Shown piece by piece: positions 1 to 8,602 of a stretch of DNA of 64,000 nt. The stretch lies in contig NZ_BQHJ01000004.1 in assembly GCF_021603645.1 (NCBI RefSeq), positions 434,001-498,000 on the forward strand. Direction: 5' to 3'. The number at the start of each line of letters is the position of its first letter. Within the stretch, counting starts at the first letter, position 1. The notes beneath the pieces were generated by a model that was not told the DNA's origin, did not search any database, and worked only from the letters and a program-made list of their open reading frames with translations. The DNA is from Pseudomonas pseudonitroreducens (lineage in GTDB: Bacteria; Pseudomonadota; Gammaproteobacteria; Pseudomonadales; Pseudomonadaceae). Made by a program: the position numbers and the translations under genes.

Positions 1-80
1 GTGCTGGATACCGGGTCTGCCGCGGGATGCGAGTGACTCTGATGGGAATGGCCGCTGGAGCAGCCGCAGACGACGCACAT
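1..80 (-). CDS. hypB: HypB, N-terminal fragment (runs off left edge)
   Basis: Only the first 26 residues are present. They begin MCVVCGCSSGHSHQSH, which is the N-terminal CxxCGC nickel-binding motif followed by a His-containing stretch typical of HypB. HypB is the GTPase/nickel chaperone that works with HypA to load Ni into the hydrogenase large subunit. The start codon lies 21 bases downstream of the hypA stop, so both are in the same hup-hyp operon. The G domain is outside the window, so completeness cannot be judged. Confidence 0.9.
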   Translation of the reverse strand, partial: MCVVCGCSSGHSHQSHSHPAADPVSS

Positions 81-101
81 GGCGTTTCTCCTGTCGCGGG
101 G

Positions 102-449
102 TCAGTGATCCTCGACCTGGAGGTCGAGGATGCGCAATTGGGTGCCGGCATTGGGTTGCAGCCAGAAGCCGCCGCAATCCGGGCAGGGCGCGCCGCGCTG
201 GATCAGCGGCACGTTGGCGGCGCAGTCCAGGCACCAGGCCTGGCCGTCCGGCTGTTCTATCTCGATCTGTGCGCCATCGAGCAGGCTGCCGGGAGCGATG
301 GCTTCAAGGGCGAAGCGCAATGCCTCGACTTCGACTCCCGCCAGCTTGCCGGCTTCCAGGCGCAGGCGGCTGACGCGGCGGAACGGGTCCTTGCGCGCTG
401 CATCTTCGACGGCGGCGAGAATGCCCCCGGCCAGGCTGACTTCATGCAT
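102..449 (-). CDS. hypA: HypA hydrogenase nickel incorporation protein
   Basis: This 115-residue protein has the normal length of HypA. It begins MHEVSLAGGI, where the amino-terminal Met-His-Glu forms the nickel site. Near residues 74-94 it has the paired cysteines CLDC...CPDC of the structural zinc site. HypA delivers nickel to the hydrogenase large-subunit precursor together with HypB. A longer reading frame continues upstream, but the family start is this ATG, and it overlaps the end of hupK by 8 bases, which suggests translational coupling. Confidence 0.95.
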   Translation of the reverse strand: MHEVSLAGGILAAVEDAARKDPFRRVSRLRLEAGKLAGVEVEALRFALEAIAPGSLLDGAQIEIEQPDGQAWCLDCAANVPLIQRGAPCPDCGGFWLQPNAGTQLRILDLQVEDH

Positions 450-1524
450 GGCGTGGCGCTCCGGCGATGTTGGCTGGATGATCGACTGGAGCGGGTACGG
501 GACTCTCCAGCCGGTAGGGTAGGCAGGGATCGAACACCGCCAGTAGCAGTTCCGCCTGGCGCAGTGCCACGGCGTCGTCGGGTAGTGCCTCGAGAGCCCG
601 CGCCAGCGTTCCGTGAGGATGCAGATTCCACTCGGTGGGTGCCAGTATCCGGTAGTCACATATTTGCCAACCGGTGGCGGCGGGTTCGAGCTGCACCAGA
701 TGCATCAGCAGGCCACGGGCAGTTTCACTCCAGGCCAGCGCCCGGTATTCACCCAGGGCCAGGGCGCCCATTTCGAGTGGCGCGACGGGTGCCTGAGTCA
801 GTTCGACGAGGTCGGCCAGGCGTGCACCCAGACGCAGCCAGGCGCTGTCGTAGCGCTCCGGGTGGGATTCTCGTCCGCGGGTCCAGGCGCCGGTCTCGCG
901 AGGTTCACTGGACAGCTCGGGGCGGCGCAGGAAGTCTTCGTTGCCGAGCAGGCTGCGGCCGACCTCCAGCAGGCTGGCAGGGTCGGTCGGCAATGCGTGG
1001 ACGGGTAGCACCAGTGCTTCCGCGCGCTGTCGACAGTCGTGCAGCAGCCGCGCCAGAGGGTGACGGCTGTGCAGGCTCCAGTCCAGTAGCGCCTGGCGTG
1101 GGGCGGCGCGCCAGCTGTGCAGCCAGGCCTGGGCCGAGCCATCGAACCAGCTGTCGAGATCCGCAGTCTGCCGCGGCGAAGGCAGCGCCATGGCGGATGG
1201 CGTGCCCGCCAACAGGCGCGGCCAGTCCAGCAGGATATGCCGCAGGTGCTCGCGGATATTCTCCTCGCGAAGGGCCAGCCGGGCCTGATCATCCGGCTCG
1301 GCGCTGCCCTGGATTGCGGCGGCCAGGGCCAGTTCAGCAGTCAGCCGGTGGGCCTGGCCGCACAGGCTGTAAATCAGTGGAAGATGACGGGCAGCGGCTT
1401 CTGCCGGCTGTCCACGCAACAGGCGCCCGGCCAGTGGCGGGCGACCGCCGAGCAGCGCTGGTTGCTGCGCCGGGCGCACGCGCAGCGAGCCGGCCAGGCG
1501 CGACAGGCCATCGTCGATATTCAT
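442..1524 (-). CDS. hupK: HupK/HoxV hydrogenase maturation scaffold
   Basis: A 360-residue protein in the position of hupK between hupJ and hypA. HupK proteins are distant relatives of the hydrogenase large subunit. Here the stretch YSLCGQAHRLTA (about residues 52-63) resembles the N-terminal CxxC region of the large subunit but keeps a single cysteine. In Ralstonia the HoxV homologue acts as a scaffold for the Fe(CN)2CO cofactor before insertion into the large subunit; that role is inferred here from family and context. Its ATG overlaps the hupJ stop by 4 bases. Confidence 0.85.
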   Translation of the reverse strand: MNIDDGLSRLAGSLRVRPAQQPALLGGRPPLAGRLLRGQPAEAAARHLPLIYSLCGQAHRLTAELALAAAIQGSAEPDDQARLALREENIREHLRHILLDWPRLLAGTPSAMALPSPRQTADLDSWFDGSAQAWLHSWRAAPRQALLDWSLHSRHPLARLLHDCRQRAEALVLPVHALPTDPASLLEVGRSLLGNEDFLRRPELSSEPRETGAWTRGRESHPERYDSAWLRLGARLADLVELTQAPVAPLEMGALALGEYRALAWSETARGLLMHLVQLEPAATGWQICDYRILAPTEWNLHPHGTLARALEALPDDAVALRQAELLLAVFDPCLPYRLESPVPAPVDHPANIAGAPRHA

Positions 1525-1997
1525 TGACGGATTCCCGCCAGGCGGCCGAACAGGTTGCGGCGGCTCGGGTTGGCCGGTTGTTCGACCGAAGGCCGACGCA
1601 GCGCGGCCAATACCTGGCGAGCCATATCCCGGGCACTTTGCGGGTCGCGGAACTCGAACATGGGCGAGAACAGCGAGCAGCTCTGGTAAGCGCCGATCTG
1701 TTCGTCGAACGCGCCGATGAAGCTCAGGCGTTCGCCACCCACCTGATACTCGCAGGTGGAGCCCTCGATGGGAGCGCTGCCGGCGTCGTCGGGCAGCCAG
1801 ACCAGGTTCATGCTCCAGGGCGTGATGAGAATACCGAGCAATCCACTGTGCGATTCCGCTCCCAGATACTGTGGGGCGAATGCAATTGCCTCGACCTCCA
1901 GTGCCGGATTGACTAACGGCAGGCCTCGCATGCGGGTGTCGGCAATCTCGCGAAAGCGCTGCGCCAGGGCTTCGGCGCGGACCAGTGGATCAGTCAT
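1521..1997 (-). CDS. hupJ: HupJ/HoxT, HybE-family hydrogenase assembly chaperone
   Basis: A 158-residue protein starting MTDPLVRAEALAQRF. It contains the conserved MRGLPLVNPALEVEA and ITPWSMNLVWLP blocks of the HybE/HupJ family. These proteins assist maturation of the hydrogenase, probably of the small subunit or of subunit assembly. The frame is open further upstream, but this ATG overlaps hupI by 8 bases and matches the family N-terminus. The stop overlaps hupK by 4 bases. Confidence 0.88.
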   Translation of the reverse strand: MTDPLVRAEALAQRFREIADTRMRGLPLVNPALEVEAIAFAPQYLGAESHSGLLGILITPWSMNLVWLPDDAGSAPIEGSTCEYQVGGERLSFIGAFDEQIGAYQSCSLFSPMFEFRDPQSARDMARQVLAALRRPSVEQPANPSRRNLFGRLAGIRQ

Positions 1998-2214
1998 CGA
2001 GCACCATGAACTGTTCGGCCTCGCCATCGCAATTGGGGCAGCGCCAGTGTGCCGGCAACTGCGCGAAGGGCGTGCCCGGCGCGATCTGCCAGACCGGATC
2101 ACCCAGGGCCGGGTCGTAGACCCACCAGCAGATCTTGCATTCCAGGCGTGCATCGGCGGGCAGCCGGCTGCGGTCACCCAGGTAGCTGCCTTCGAAACCG
2201 GCGCGCTCGTTCAT
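1990..2214 (-). CDS. hupI: HupI rubredoxin-type protein
   Basis: A 74-residue rubredoxin. Two iron-binding CxxC pairs are visible, CKIC near residue 26 and CPNC near residue 59, with the aromatic and Gly/Pro residues usual for the fold. In hydrogenase operons HupI/HoxR helps protect or reduce the small-subunit clusters under aerobic conditions. Its presence fits the oxygen-tolerant type of small subunit encoded upstream. Start chosen at the ATG overlapping hupH by 4 bases; the longer upstream reading frame is out of family. Confidence 0.92.
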   Translation of the reverse strand: MNERAGFEGSYLGDRSRLPADARLECKICWWVYDPALGDPVWQIAPGTPFAQLPAHWRCPNCDGEAEQFMVLDD

Positions 2215-3098
2215 TGGCCGCCCTCCGCGATTTCCCCTTCGAACCACTGGATGACATCTTCGAAGCGTTCCAGTGAGTCGGCGATGTCTTCCGGCGCGGC
2301 GAGCACGACTTCGGGCAGATCGGTGACCTCGATGGTGTCGAGGATCAGCGCGTCCTGGGAGTTGAAGTAGCGTACCCGCCAGCAGTTGGGCACACGGGTG
2401 TTGCTGATGCGGCAATTGCCGTAGCCGCGGGCGAGGATCAGCACACTGCCTTCGCCCAGGCGCTCATCGAGGAAGGGCACGTCCTCGGCGGAGAGTGGCA
2501 GCAGGCTGAGGTTGATGACATGGGGGGCGCTTCCAGGGCGCCAGCTCAGGGTGCGGTCCTGCAGTTCGGTGAGAATGGCCGGCGCATTCATGACCCCCGG
2601 CGGCAGCGGCAGAGCTGGAGCGAACACCTCGGCGCAGGCGTCGTGTTTCGTGGCACGGCGTAGTAACGCGGGCGCCGCCTCGACGTCGATATGGTTGTAC
2701 CCGCCACCCAGTACGCGCCAGACGCCAGCAAAGATCGACTCCTGGATGCGCACGCCATCGTTGCCGCCGATACGCGCGCTGACCTCGCCTTCGCCCAGAA
2801 CCTGGTCGAGCAGTACGCAGTCAGCCTCGCTGTAAGCGCGCAGGTCGAGGCTGGGCGGCGTGTCTCCGGCATGCCGGCTGCGCAGCATGTGGAGGATTTC
2901 GCCGAGCGCCTGTCGCGCGCCGGGTGCCGCGTCCAGCAACTGCGGCTCGGGAAGTTGCGGCACCGAGTGGGTATACATGCCTTGCGGCATGCTGATGTAT
3001 TCCAGGGCGGCGTCATCGTCGGGCTGCGAGCCAGGGCCGATGTCCATCACCGGGATGTACTGGAGTGGGTCGATGGGGCGGGCACCGTTCACTGGCAT
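2211..3098 (-). CDS. hupH: HupH/HoxQ hydrogenase expression/formation protein
   Basis: A 295-residue protein starting at MPVNGARPIDPLQYIP and covering the whole HupH family. Recognisable segments are SVPQLPEPQ near the N-terminus, the GEGEVSARIGG block, GVWRV, and the C-terminal RYFNSQDALILDTIEV and PEDIADSLERFED. HupH/HoxQ is a maturation factor of the small subunit, working with HupG. A longer frame exists upstream, but this ATG overlaps the end of hupG by 10 bases and matches family length. Confidence 0.92.
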   Translation of the reverse strand: MPVNGARPIDPLQYIPVMDIGPGSQPDDDAALEYISMPQGMYTHSVPQLPEPQLLDAAPGARQALGEILHMLRSRHAGDTPPSLDLRAYSEADCVLLDQVLGEGEVSARIGGNDGVRIQESIFAGVWRVLGGGYNHIDVEAAPALLRRATKHDACAEVFAPALPLPPGVMNAPAILTELQDRTLSWRPGSAPHVINLSLLPLSAEDVPFLDERLGEGSVLILARGYGNCRISNTRVPNCWRVRYFNSQDALILDTIEVTDLPEVVLAAPEDIADSLERFEDVIQWFEGEIAEGGQ

Positions 3099-3571
3099 TC
3101 TCCCGGTGAGGGTTGTATGGGGTTGCTGCGCAGCGGGATCAGCGCATTGCTCTGCTGCAGGGCGCATTCCGCCAGATGCAGGTAGGCGTCCCAGTCGCGC
3201 ATGCCATCGATCTGGGTGACGTAGCCGCCGTCGCGCAGCCAGATGATGCTCGGCCAGCGGCGCAGGGCGAAGCGTTCGGCCAGGGCCGCTTCGTCTACCC
3301 GGCGGCCGATGCCCAGGCGCGGATGGCAGTCATGGCGCTCGGCGAGGGTCTTGCACAGTTCGGGCAGTATCACCGCCACGTCGAGGCATTCGGGATGGCG
3401 CACCGGGTCACCACAGAGCAGGAGCAGCGCTTCACCGGGCTGGGCCAGCCAGGCGTCGAGCGTGTCCAGGCCAACCCAGCTGGCGGCGAATTGTTCGACC
3501 AGGCGGTTGATCAGCGGGGGCGCCTCAGGGATGGCGGACGTTGGGGGCAGGGAAGCGCTGGACTGGTTCAT
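3089..3571 (-). CDS. hupG: HupG/HoxO, HyaE-like thioredoxin-fold chaperone
   Basis: A 160-residue HyaE/HoxO family protein with a thioredoxin-like fold but no CxxC active site: only isolated cysteines are seen (LLCGDPVRHPEC). Homologues bind the Tat signal of the small-subunit precursor and hold it back until maturation is complete. The ATG overlaps the hupF stop by 4 bases and the 3' end overlaps hupH. Confidence 0.88.
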   Translation of the reverse strand: MNQSSASLPPTSAIPEAPPLINRLVEQFAASWVGLDTLDAWLAQPGEALLLLCGDPVRHPECLDVAVILPELCKTLAERHDCHPRLGIGRRVDEAALAERFALRRWPSIIWLRDGGYVTQIDGMRDWDAYLHLAECALQQSNALIPLRSNPIQPSPGECQ

Positions 3572-3894
3572 GGGGACTCCTTGGGGATTGGCTGGCCGAG
3601 CAGGCTGGCCAAGTGCTCGGCGCTCATGGCCGAGGGCAGGGCGAAGGCCGCTTGGCCATCTGCCTGCTCGCCGAGCATCGCGGCATCGAGCAGGGCGAGA
3701 GTGGCGTCGATTTCTGCCGCGCGCTCGGCCGTGAGGTGCTCGCGGGCCGCGTCGATGAACACCAGCAGCCAGTCACCGCTGGCGCACTCGTCCACCAGCG
3801 TGGTGTCGATCCAGCGCTGCTGGCCGTGGCGGTCGCGGCACAGTGCGGCGCCGGGGCGGGTGGCGAGGACATGCATGGGAAGGCCGATGCACAT
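3568..3894 (-). CDS. hupF: HupF, HypC-family hydrogenase chaperone
   Basis: A 108-residue protein starting MCIGLPMHVL, the HypC/HupF signature in which Cys2 binds the iron centre carried to the large subunit. The C-terminal extension beyond the HypC core (ending SLLGQPIPKESP) is typical of the longer HupF/HoxL type, which acts specifically on the uptake hydrogenase and stabilises it in oxygen. The upstream extension of the frame is ignored because Cys2 has to follow the initiator Met. It follows hupD by one base. Confidence 0.92.
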   Translation of the reverse strand: MCIGLPMHVLATRPGAALCRDRHGQQRWIDTTLVDECASGDWLLVFIDAAREHLTAERAAEIDATLALLDAAMLGEQADGQAAFALPSAMSAEHLASLLGQPIPKESP

Positions 3895-3895
3895 G

Positions 3896-4531
3896 TCAGC
3901 TGCGCCGCACCAGTACTCGCTCGTCACCGAGACGGCAGGCAGCCTGCTCGCTGGGGCGCTCGCTCTCATAACGCTGCAGGTCCAGGTTCAGCATCGTCAC
4001 GGCTTCATCTTCGGGCAGTGGCGTCGTCCGTGCCCGTGGCGCGCCACCCCATTCATCGAGCACCTGGCGGGCGGCGTCGACGGCCATTTCCAGTGCGGCC
4101 TTCACGCAGGGGCGCAGGCTGCCGCCATAGTCGTCCATGCGCTCGGGCTGACAGCCGATCAGCAGCACGCGCTGCGGATAGTGGCCGGTGAGCTGGGCGA
4201 GCATCAGTACTTCCTGGAAGCCGGTCTGGTGCAGGCTGAGCTTCTTCACGCCGAGAAAGCGCGGGACCTGGTCATCAGCAACGAACTTCAGGGTGCCGGG
4301 CGCCATGTTGTAATCCACTGCGTCGAAGATCAGCAGGTAGTCGGCCTGCTGCACGTGCTGAATCAGATACAGGCCCTGGGTGCCGCCATCGATCAGGGTG
4401 ACGTTGTTGGTGAATTCATAACGCTGCTGCAGGGCCTCGACGCAGCGCACGCCAAAGCCTTCGTCGGCCCACAACAGGTTGCCGATACCGAGCACGGTGA
4501 TGCGCGGTGTGGGGGAGGAGATGCTGCTCAT
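3896..4531 (-). CDS. hupD: HupD hydrogenase maturation endopeptidase
   Basis: A 211-residue HyaD/HupD peptidase (M52). The N-terminal GIGNLLWADEGFGV block carries the nickel-sensing acidic residues, FDAVDY follows, and a conserved His lies in LSLHQTGFQEVL. It removes the C-terminal tail of the large subunit after nickel insertion; the predicted substrate is HupL, which ends 15 residues past its last ligand. The ATG overlaps the hupC stop by 4 bases. A much longer frame upstream is an artefact of the hupC region. Confidence 0.94.
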   Translation of the reverse strand: MSSISSPTPRITVLGIGNLLWADEGFGVRCVEALQQRYEFTNNVTLIDGGTQGLYLIQHVQQADYLLIFDAVDYNMAPGTLKFVADDQVPRFLGVKKLSLHQTGFQEVLMLAQLTGHYPQRVLLIGCQPERMDDYGGSLRPCVKAALEMAVDAARQVLDEWGGAPRARTTPLPEDEAVTMLNLDLQRYESERPSEQAACRLGDERVLVRRS

Positions 4532-5193
4532 TTCTTCAGGCTCTTGTAGCCGGTGATGATGCTGCCGATCATGTTCAGCCGGCCGTGGATTTCTTCGCGT
4601 ACCGCGGCATACACATGCACCAGAACGAACGCGACCATCATCCACAGGCCCAGGTGGTGGAGCGTGCGCAGGTTGTTCGAGCCGCCCAGCAACGGCAGCA
4701 TCCAGCCGAACAGGGTTTCCTGCCAGGAGCCCATCTGGGCGCCCTCGCCGTACAGGGCAAAGCCGCTCAGCAGCATGAACAGCGAGGTGAGCAGGAAGAT
4801 GAACACCATGGTGAAGCGCGATATCGGGTTGTGCCCGTAGATCGGTGCCGGTACCGGCCCGATGTACAGGTAGTAGCGCAGCCAGATGGCGAAGTTGCGC
4901 CAATAGGCCTTGCTGGTGAGCGGAACCCAGAACAGCTCGCGGGCATGATGGTTACCGACCAGCGCCCAGTAGGCGCGACCTATGATGCCAACGGCGAACA
5001 GGTAGCCCGCGGCGAAATGGGCAAAGCGGATATAGCCCATCAGGAAGTTGTCGCTGGCTTCGCCCGGCTGGGTTGGCAGCGGCGAACCGATGAAATAGCC
5101 GCTCACCGCCAGCACCAGGATGCAACTGGCGTTGATCCAGTGCCAAAGGCGCACGGGCGCTTCGTAGACGTATTCGGTGTGATGTTCGGACAT
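4528..5193 (-). CDS. hupC: HupC b-type cytochrome of the hydrogenase
   Basis: A 221-residue integral membrane protein with four hydrophobic helices, beginning near YEAPVRLWHWINASCILVL and ending with the LHHLGLWMMVAFVLVHVYAA helix. Conserved histidines within these helices bind two b hemes. It anchors the HupSL dimer on the periplasmic face and passes electrons from H2 to quinone. It lies 59 bases after hupL, the position it takes in membrane-bound hydrogenase operons. Confidence 0.94.
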   Translation of the reverse strand: MSEHHTEYVYEAPVRLWHWINASCILVLAVSGYFIGSPLPTQPGEASDNFLMGYIRFAHFAAGYLFAVGIIGRAYWALVGNHHARELFWVPLTSKAYWRNFAIWLRYYLYIGPVPAPIYGHNPISRFTMVFIFLLTSLFMLLSGFALYGEGAQMGSWQETLFGWMLPLLGGSNNLRTLHHLGLWMMVAFVLVHVYAAVREEIHGRLNMIGSIITGYKSLKK

Positions 5194-5252
5194 ATCGTCA
5201 CCTCAAGTGCGCCGGGCGTGCGAACGCGCCCGGCGGCTGACTGCTGGCCGGC

Positions 5253-7109
5253 TCAACGCACGGTGACCGTGCTCAGCTCGACGCCATCCTCGCTCATCAC
5301 GTGGGTCGCGCAGGCCATGCAGGGGTCGAAGGAGTGCAAGGTGCGAAGGATTTCCACCGGCTGATCGGCTACCTCGACCGGGGTGTTCAGCAGAGCGGCC
5401 TCGAAGGCGCCAATCTGCCCCTTGCCGTCACGCGGGCTGCTGTTCCAGGTGCTGGGAACCACGCACTGGTAGTTCTCGATCCGACCGTCCTTGATGCGTA
5501 TCCAGTGGCCGAGCGCGCCGCGCGGAGCGGCAACGCTGCCCACGCCCTTGGCTTCGGCGGGCCAGGTCTTCGGGTCCCACTTTTCGACGTTGGCGGTGGT
5601 GCGGTCGCCATTGCGGATGTTGCCCATCAGCTCGTTCCAGTCGTCGACCATCATCTCCGCGCAGTATTCCGCTTCCAGCGCGCGGGCGAGGGTGCGGCCG
5701 ATGGTGCTGGGCAGCAGTTGCTTGGCGCTGTAGTCGGTTTCGCCCAGGCCGAGGGCGCGGGGCAGGGCGTGGTTGACCGCCTGCAGCGAGCTTTCCAGCT
5801 GCTCCTTGACCCGCTGGCAATGCGGATTGCCCTTGAGTGCGTGGGCGTAGCCGAGGATATAGCGGGCCAGCGGGCCGACTTCCATGGCATGGCCGCGCCA
5901 GCGCGGCGACTTGACCCAGGAGTATTTGGCGCTTTCATCGATCTCTTCGATCGCGGTGCGGGTGCCCTTGGTCGCCGCGCCGAGCTCGTAATGCGGATCG
6001 GTGATGCCGTCCCAGGGGTGCAGCCCCTGGTTGTTGTCCGGGTACTGGTACCAGGAGTGGTTGACGAACTCCTGGACCTGCTCCGGATCGCGCAGGTCCA
6101 CTGGCAGAATCTCGTCCCAGTTGCCATTGAGGATGACTCCACCGGGCAATTGGTTGGTGCTGTCGTCGTAATTGACCTTGGCGTAGGTGCCGTAGTCCAT
6201 CACGTTGCTCGCCGCCAGGCCGCCGCCATGCAGCCAGCCCTGCTGCTTGTACAGGGTGCCGATGGCCAGCACGTCGGGCACGTAGACGTTGCGCACGAAC
6301 TCCAGCGCTTCGTCGATGCGTGCGCGTACGAAGTTCAGTCGCTCCATGTTCAGCGGAGCGCCCGCGGCGAGGTCGCCATCGATGTTGATGGCGCACGGCA
6401 CACCGCCCACCAGATAGTTGGGGTGGGGGTTCTTGCCGCCGAAGATGGTGTGGATCTTTACCCACTCCTTCTGCAGGTCCAGTGCTTCCAGGTAATGAGT
6501 GACTGCCATCAGGTTGGCTTCCGGCGGCAGCTTGTACGCCGGATTACCCCAGTAGCCGTTCATGAATGGACCGAGCTGGCCGCTTTCGACGAACTTCTTC
6601 AGGCGGTTCTGCACGTCGCGGAAGTAGCCCGGAGAGGACTTCGGGTTGGCCGGCGAGACCAGTTGCTGCAGTTCCGAGGTCGCCCTGGGATCGGCCTTGA
6701 GCGCCGACACCACGTCGACCCAGTCGAGCGCATGCAGGTGGTAGAAGTGCACGACGTGGTCGTGTACCTGCAGGGTCTTGGCCATCATTTCGCGGATCAA
6801 GTGGGCGTTGGGCGGGATGTGGATGCCCAGCGCATCCTCCACCGCGCGAACCGAGGCAAGGGCATGGCAGCCAGTGCACACGCCGCAGATGCGCTCGACG
6901 AAAGCCCAGGCATCGCGAGGATCACGGCCCTTGAGGATGACTTCGAGGCCGCGCCACATGGTCCCGGTGGAGACGGCATTGCGGATCACGTTGTTGGCAT
7001 CGAGGTTGACCTCGACGCGCAGGTGGCCCTCGATGCGGGTCACGGGGTCGACGACGATGCGCCGACCGCTGTTGTCCAGATCGAAACCCTGGGTGGAATA
7101 ATTGCTCAT
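5253..7109 (-). CDS. hupL: Uptake [NiFe]-hydrogenase large subunit HupL
   Basis: A 618-residue catalytic subunit. The Ni-Fe ligands are visible as [10 protein letters not shown] (Cys75, Cys78) and DPCMACATH (Cys597, Cys600). The sequence continues 15 residues beyond His603 (starting VMSED), which is the tail expected to be cut by HupD. Group 1 features such as [13 protein letters not shown] near residue 21 are intact. It oxidises H2 on the periplasmic side as the partner of HupS, starts 23 bases after hupS, and is followed by hupC. Confidence 0.97.
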   Translation of the reverse strand: MSNYSTQGFDLDNSGRRIVVDPVTRIEGHLRVEVNLDANNVIRNAVSTGTMWRGLEVILKGRDPRDAWAFVERICGVCTGCHALASVRAVEDALGIHIPPNAHLIREMMAKTLQVHDHVVHFYHLHALDWVDVVSALKADPRATSELQQLVSPANPKSSPGYFRDVQNRLKKFVESGQLGPFMNGYWGNPAYKLPPEANLMAVTHYLEALDLQKEWVKIHTIFGGKNPHPNYLVGGVPCAINIDGDLAAGAPLNMERLNFVRARIDEALEFVRNVYVPDVLAIGTLYKQQGWLHGGGLAASNVMDYGTYAKVNYDDSTNQLPGGVILNGNWDEILPVDLRDPEQVQEFVNHSWYQYPDNNQGLHPWDGITDPHYELGAATKGTRTAIEEIDESAKYSWVKSPRWRGHAMEVGPLARYILGYAHALKGNPHCQRVKEQLESSLQAVNHALPRALGLGETDYSAKQLLPSTIGRTLARALEAEYCAEMMVDDWNELMGNIRNGDRTTANVEKWDPKTWPAEAKGVGSVAAPRGALGHWIRIKDGRIENYQCVVPSTWNSSPRDGKGQIGAFEAALLNTPVEVADQPVEILRTLHSFDPCMACATHVMSEDGVELSTVTVR

Positions 7110-7132
7110 GAATCAGGCTTCCTGTACTGCGC

Positions 7133-8218
7133 TCAGGCGTCGTGCGTGGAGGTTTGCGCCTTGCCATTGCTGGCGCGCTTGATGGCAGAGACCGCGGCGT
7201 GGGCAGTGATTGCCGCGCCGACCGTGCCGGCGGCGACCAGGCCGATCTGGTCGGCATTGGCTTCCACGCCAAAGGCGTTGATATCGGTCAGGTGCTGGTA
7301 GAACGAGCCCTTGTCCCAGAACCCTTCTTCCGAGCAACCGATGCAGCCATGGCCGGACTGGATGGGGAAGCTGGTGCCGCCGTTCCAGCGGACGGTGGAG
7401 CAGGCGTTGTAGGTGGTCGGGCCTTTGCAGCCGACCTTGTACAGGCAGTAGCCCTTGCGTGCGGAATCGTCGTCCCAGGCCTCGACGAACTGGCCGGCGT
7501 CGAAGTGCGGCCGGCGGTAGCACTTGTCGTGGATTCGCTGGCTGTAGAACATCTTCGGCCGGCCCTGGCGATCCAGTTCCGGAATGCGGTCGAAGGTCAG
7601 CATGTAGGTGATGACCCCGGTCATCACCTCGGCGATGGGTGGGCAGCCGGGCACCTTGATGATCGGCTTGTCGGTGATCACCTTGTGGATCGGCACTGCC
7701 TGGGTCGGATTCGGCTTGGCCGCCTGCACGCATCCCCAACTGGCGCAGGAGCCCCAGGAAATGATCGCCTTGGCGTCGCGGGAAACGCGCTTGAGTTGTT
7801 CGACGAAGGGTTTGCCGCCGATGATGCAGCTCATGCCGTCCTGGTTCAGCGGCGGATTGCCCTCGACGGCGAGGATGTAGTTGCCCTTGTACTTGGTCAT
7901 CACCTCGTCGAGGATCGCTTCGGCCTGGTGCCCGGCGGAGGCCATCAGGGTGTCGTCGTAGTCCAGCGAGATCATCGACAGCACCACGTCCTTGGCCAGC
8001 GGGTGCGCGGAGCGGATGAAGGATTCGGAGCAGCAGGTGCACTCCAGGCCATGCAGCCAGAGCACCGGGGTGCGCGGCTTGTTCTCCATGGCCCAGGCGA
8101 TCTGCGGCATGAAGGCTGGCCCCAGGCCCAGCGATGTGGCGGTGAGCGAGCAGAATTTGATGAAGCTGCGCCGCGAGATGCCTTGCCTGCGCATCACTTC
8201 ATAGAAGGTTTCAGTCAC
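7133..8218 (-). CDS. hupS: Uptake [NiFe]-hydrogenase small subunit HupS, oxygen-tolerant type
   Basis: A 361-residue precursor starting with GTG, which is preceded at good spacing by GAGGAG. A twin-arginine signal (SRRSFIKF, residues 15-22) is cut probably after AWA at residue 43. The proximal cluster motif is ECTCCSES (Cys60, 62, 63), and Cys158 and Cys163 lie in GSCASWGC. Subtracting 43 gives 17, 19, 20, 115 and 120, which is the six-cysteine pattern of oxygen-tolerant [4Fe-3S] enzymes except for the last ligand further on (CPP). A C-terminal hydrophobic helix ([15 protein letters not shown]) anchors it to the membrane. The downstream start candidates lack the Tat signal. Confidence 0.97.
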   Translation of the reverse strand: MTETFYEVMRRQGISRRSFIKFCSLTATSLGLGPAFMPQIAWAMENKPRTPVLWLHGLECTCCSESFIRSAHPLAKDVVLSMISLDYDDTLMASAGHQAEAILDEVMTKYKGNYILAVEGNPPLNQDGMSCIIGGKPFVEQLKRVSRDAKAIISWGSCASWGCVQAAKPNPTQAVPIHKVITDKPIIKVPGCPPIAEVMTGVITYMLTFDRIPELDRQGRPKMFYSQRIHDKCYRRPHFDAGQFVEAWDDDSARKGYCLYKVGCKGPTTYNACSTVRWNGGTSFPIQSGHGCIGCSEEGFWDKGSFYQHLTDINAFGVEANADQIGLVAAGTVGAAITAHAAVSAIKRASNGKAQTSTHDA

Positions 8219-8415
8219 TTGTTTTCTCCTCGGCCAGGCTCTTTGGCTCCTGGGAATGGTGTGCGCCAACGCTTCTGGCGCGGCACACGGGCCAGGCGGA
8301 CCGGTAGGTCGGCGTGGTGGTGGAATCACGGGTGGCAATGGCAGCCGGCGCACGGTGGTGGCGCTCGACTGCGCAGGGGGACGGGGTAGGGCGATCGAAT
8401 GACATGACCGGATAC

Positions 8416-8431
8416 TTCAAAACCTGTGCCA
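8416..8431 (-). promoter_or_regulatory. Sigma-54 (-24/-12) promoter of the hup structural operon
   Basis: The minus strand reads TGGCAC-AGGTT-TTGAA. The -24 half is a perfect match to TGGCAC and the -12 half TTGAA differs by one base from TTGCA, with the correct 5-base spacer. Transcription would begin near 8405, about 185 bases before the hupS start. The neighbouring hoxA encodes a regulator with the GAFTGA motif that contacts sigma-54, which supports the assignment. Confidence 0.75.
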
Positions 8432-8463
8432 CTTGGTCGCATGCCGGATCACGAAGCGTGTTT

Positions 8464-8510
8464 CGGCGCGAAAAGGCCTGAATGGCGGGGTTCTGCTGCG
8501 TTTCGCGCCG
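8464..8510. promoter_or_regulatory. Inverted repeat, candidate HoxA enhancer
   Basis: CGGCGCGAAA (8464-8473) and TTTCGCGCCG (8501-8510) are perfect inverted copies separated by 27 bases. They lie 33-79 bases upstream of the -24 element, in the usual range for binding sites of an NtrC-family activator. No HoxA consensus is known to me, so this is inference from position and symmetry. Confidence 0.35.
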
Positions 8511-8581
8511 GGGCTCGACAACAGGTGCGGGCGCCAGCCGGTCATGCCGTTATCGCTTTGGTGGCCTGGATGGAAATGCTC

Positions 8582-8602
8582 TGTTCAGTGTTCAGTGTTC
8601 AG
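8582..8602. repeat. Triple tandem heptamer TGTTCAG
   Basis: Three perfect head-to-tail copies of TGTTCAG cover the stop codon of the nickel permease gene and the first bases of the intergenic region. It may be a simple slippage repeat or a regulator site. Nothing in the window decides between them. Confidence 0.8.

Larger units (their letters stand above)
8219..8598 (-). promoter_or_regulatory. Intergenic control region of hupS
   Basis: No gene is visible in these 380 bases. They hold, read towards hupS: three tandem TGTTCAG copies (8582-8602), a 10-base inverted repeat (8464-8473 and 8501-8510), a sigma-54 promoter (8416-8431), a leader of about 185 bases and a hairpin at 8259-8288 (arms around GCGCCA/TGGCGC). 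The arrangement is what an NtrC-type activator such as HoxA would need. The function of each element other than the promoter is inferred. Confidence 0.6.

Noticed and set aside
5301-7301. A 666-codon plus-strand frame opposite hupL
   Set aside because: hupL on the minus strand has all ligands and length; the antisense frame has no recognisable motif.
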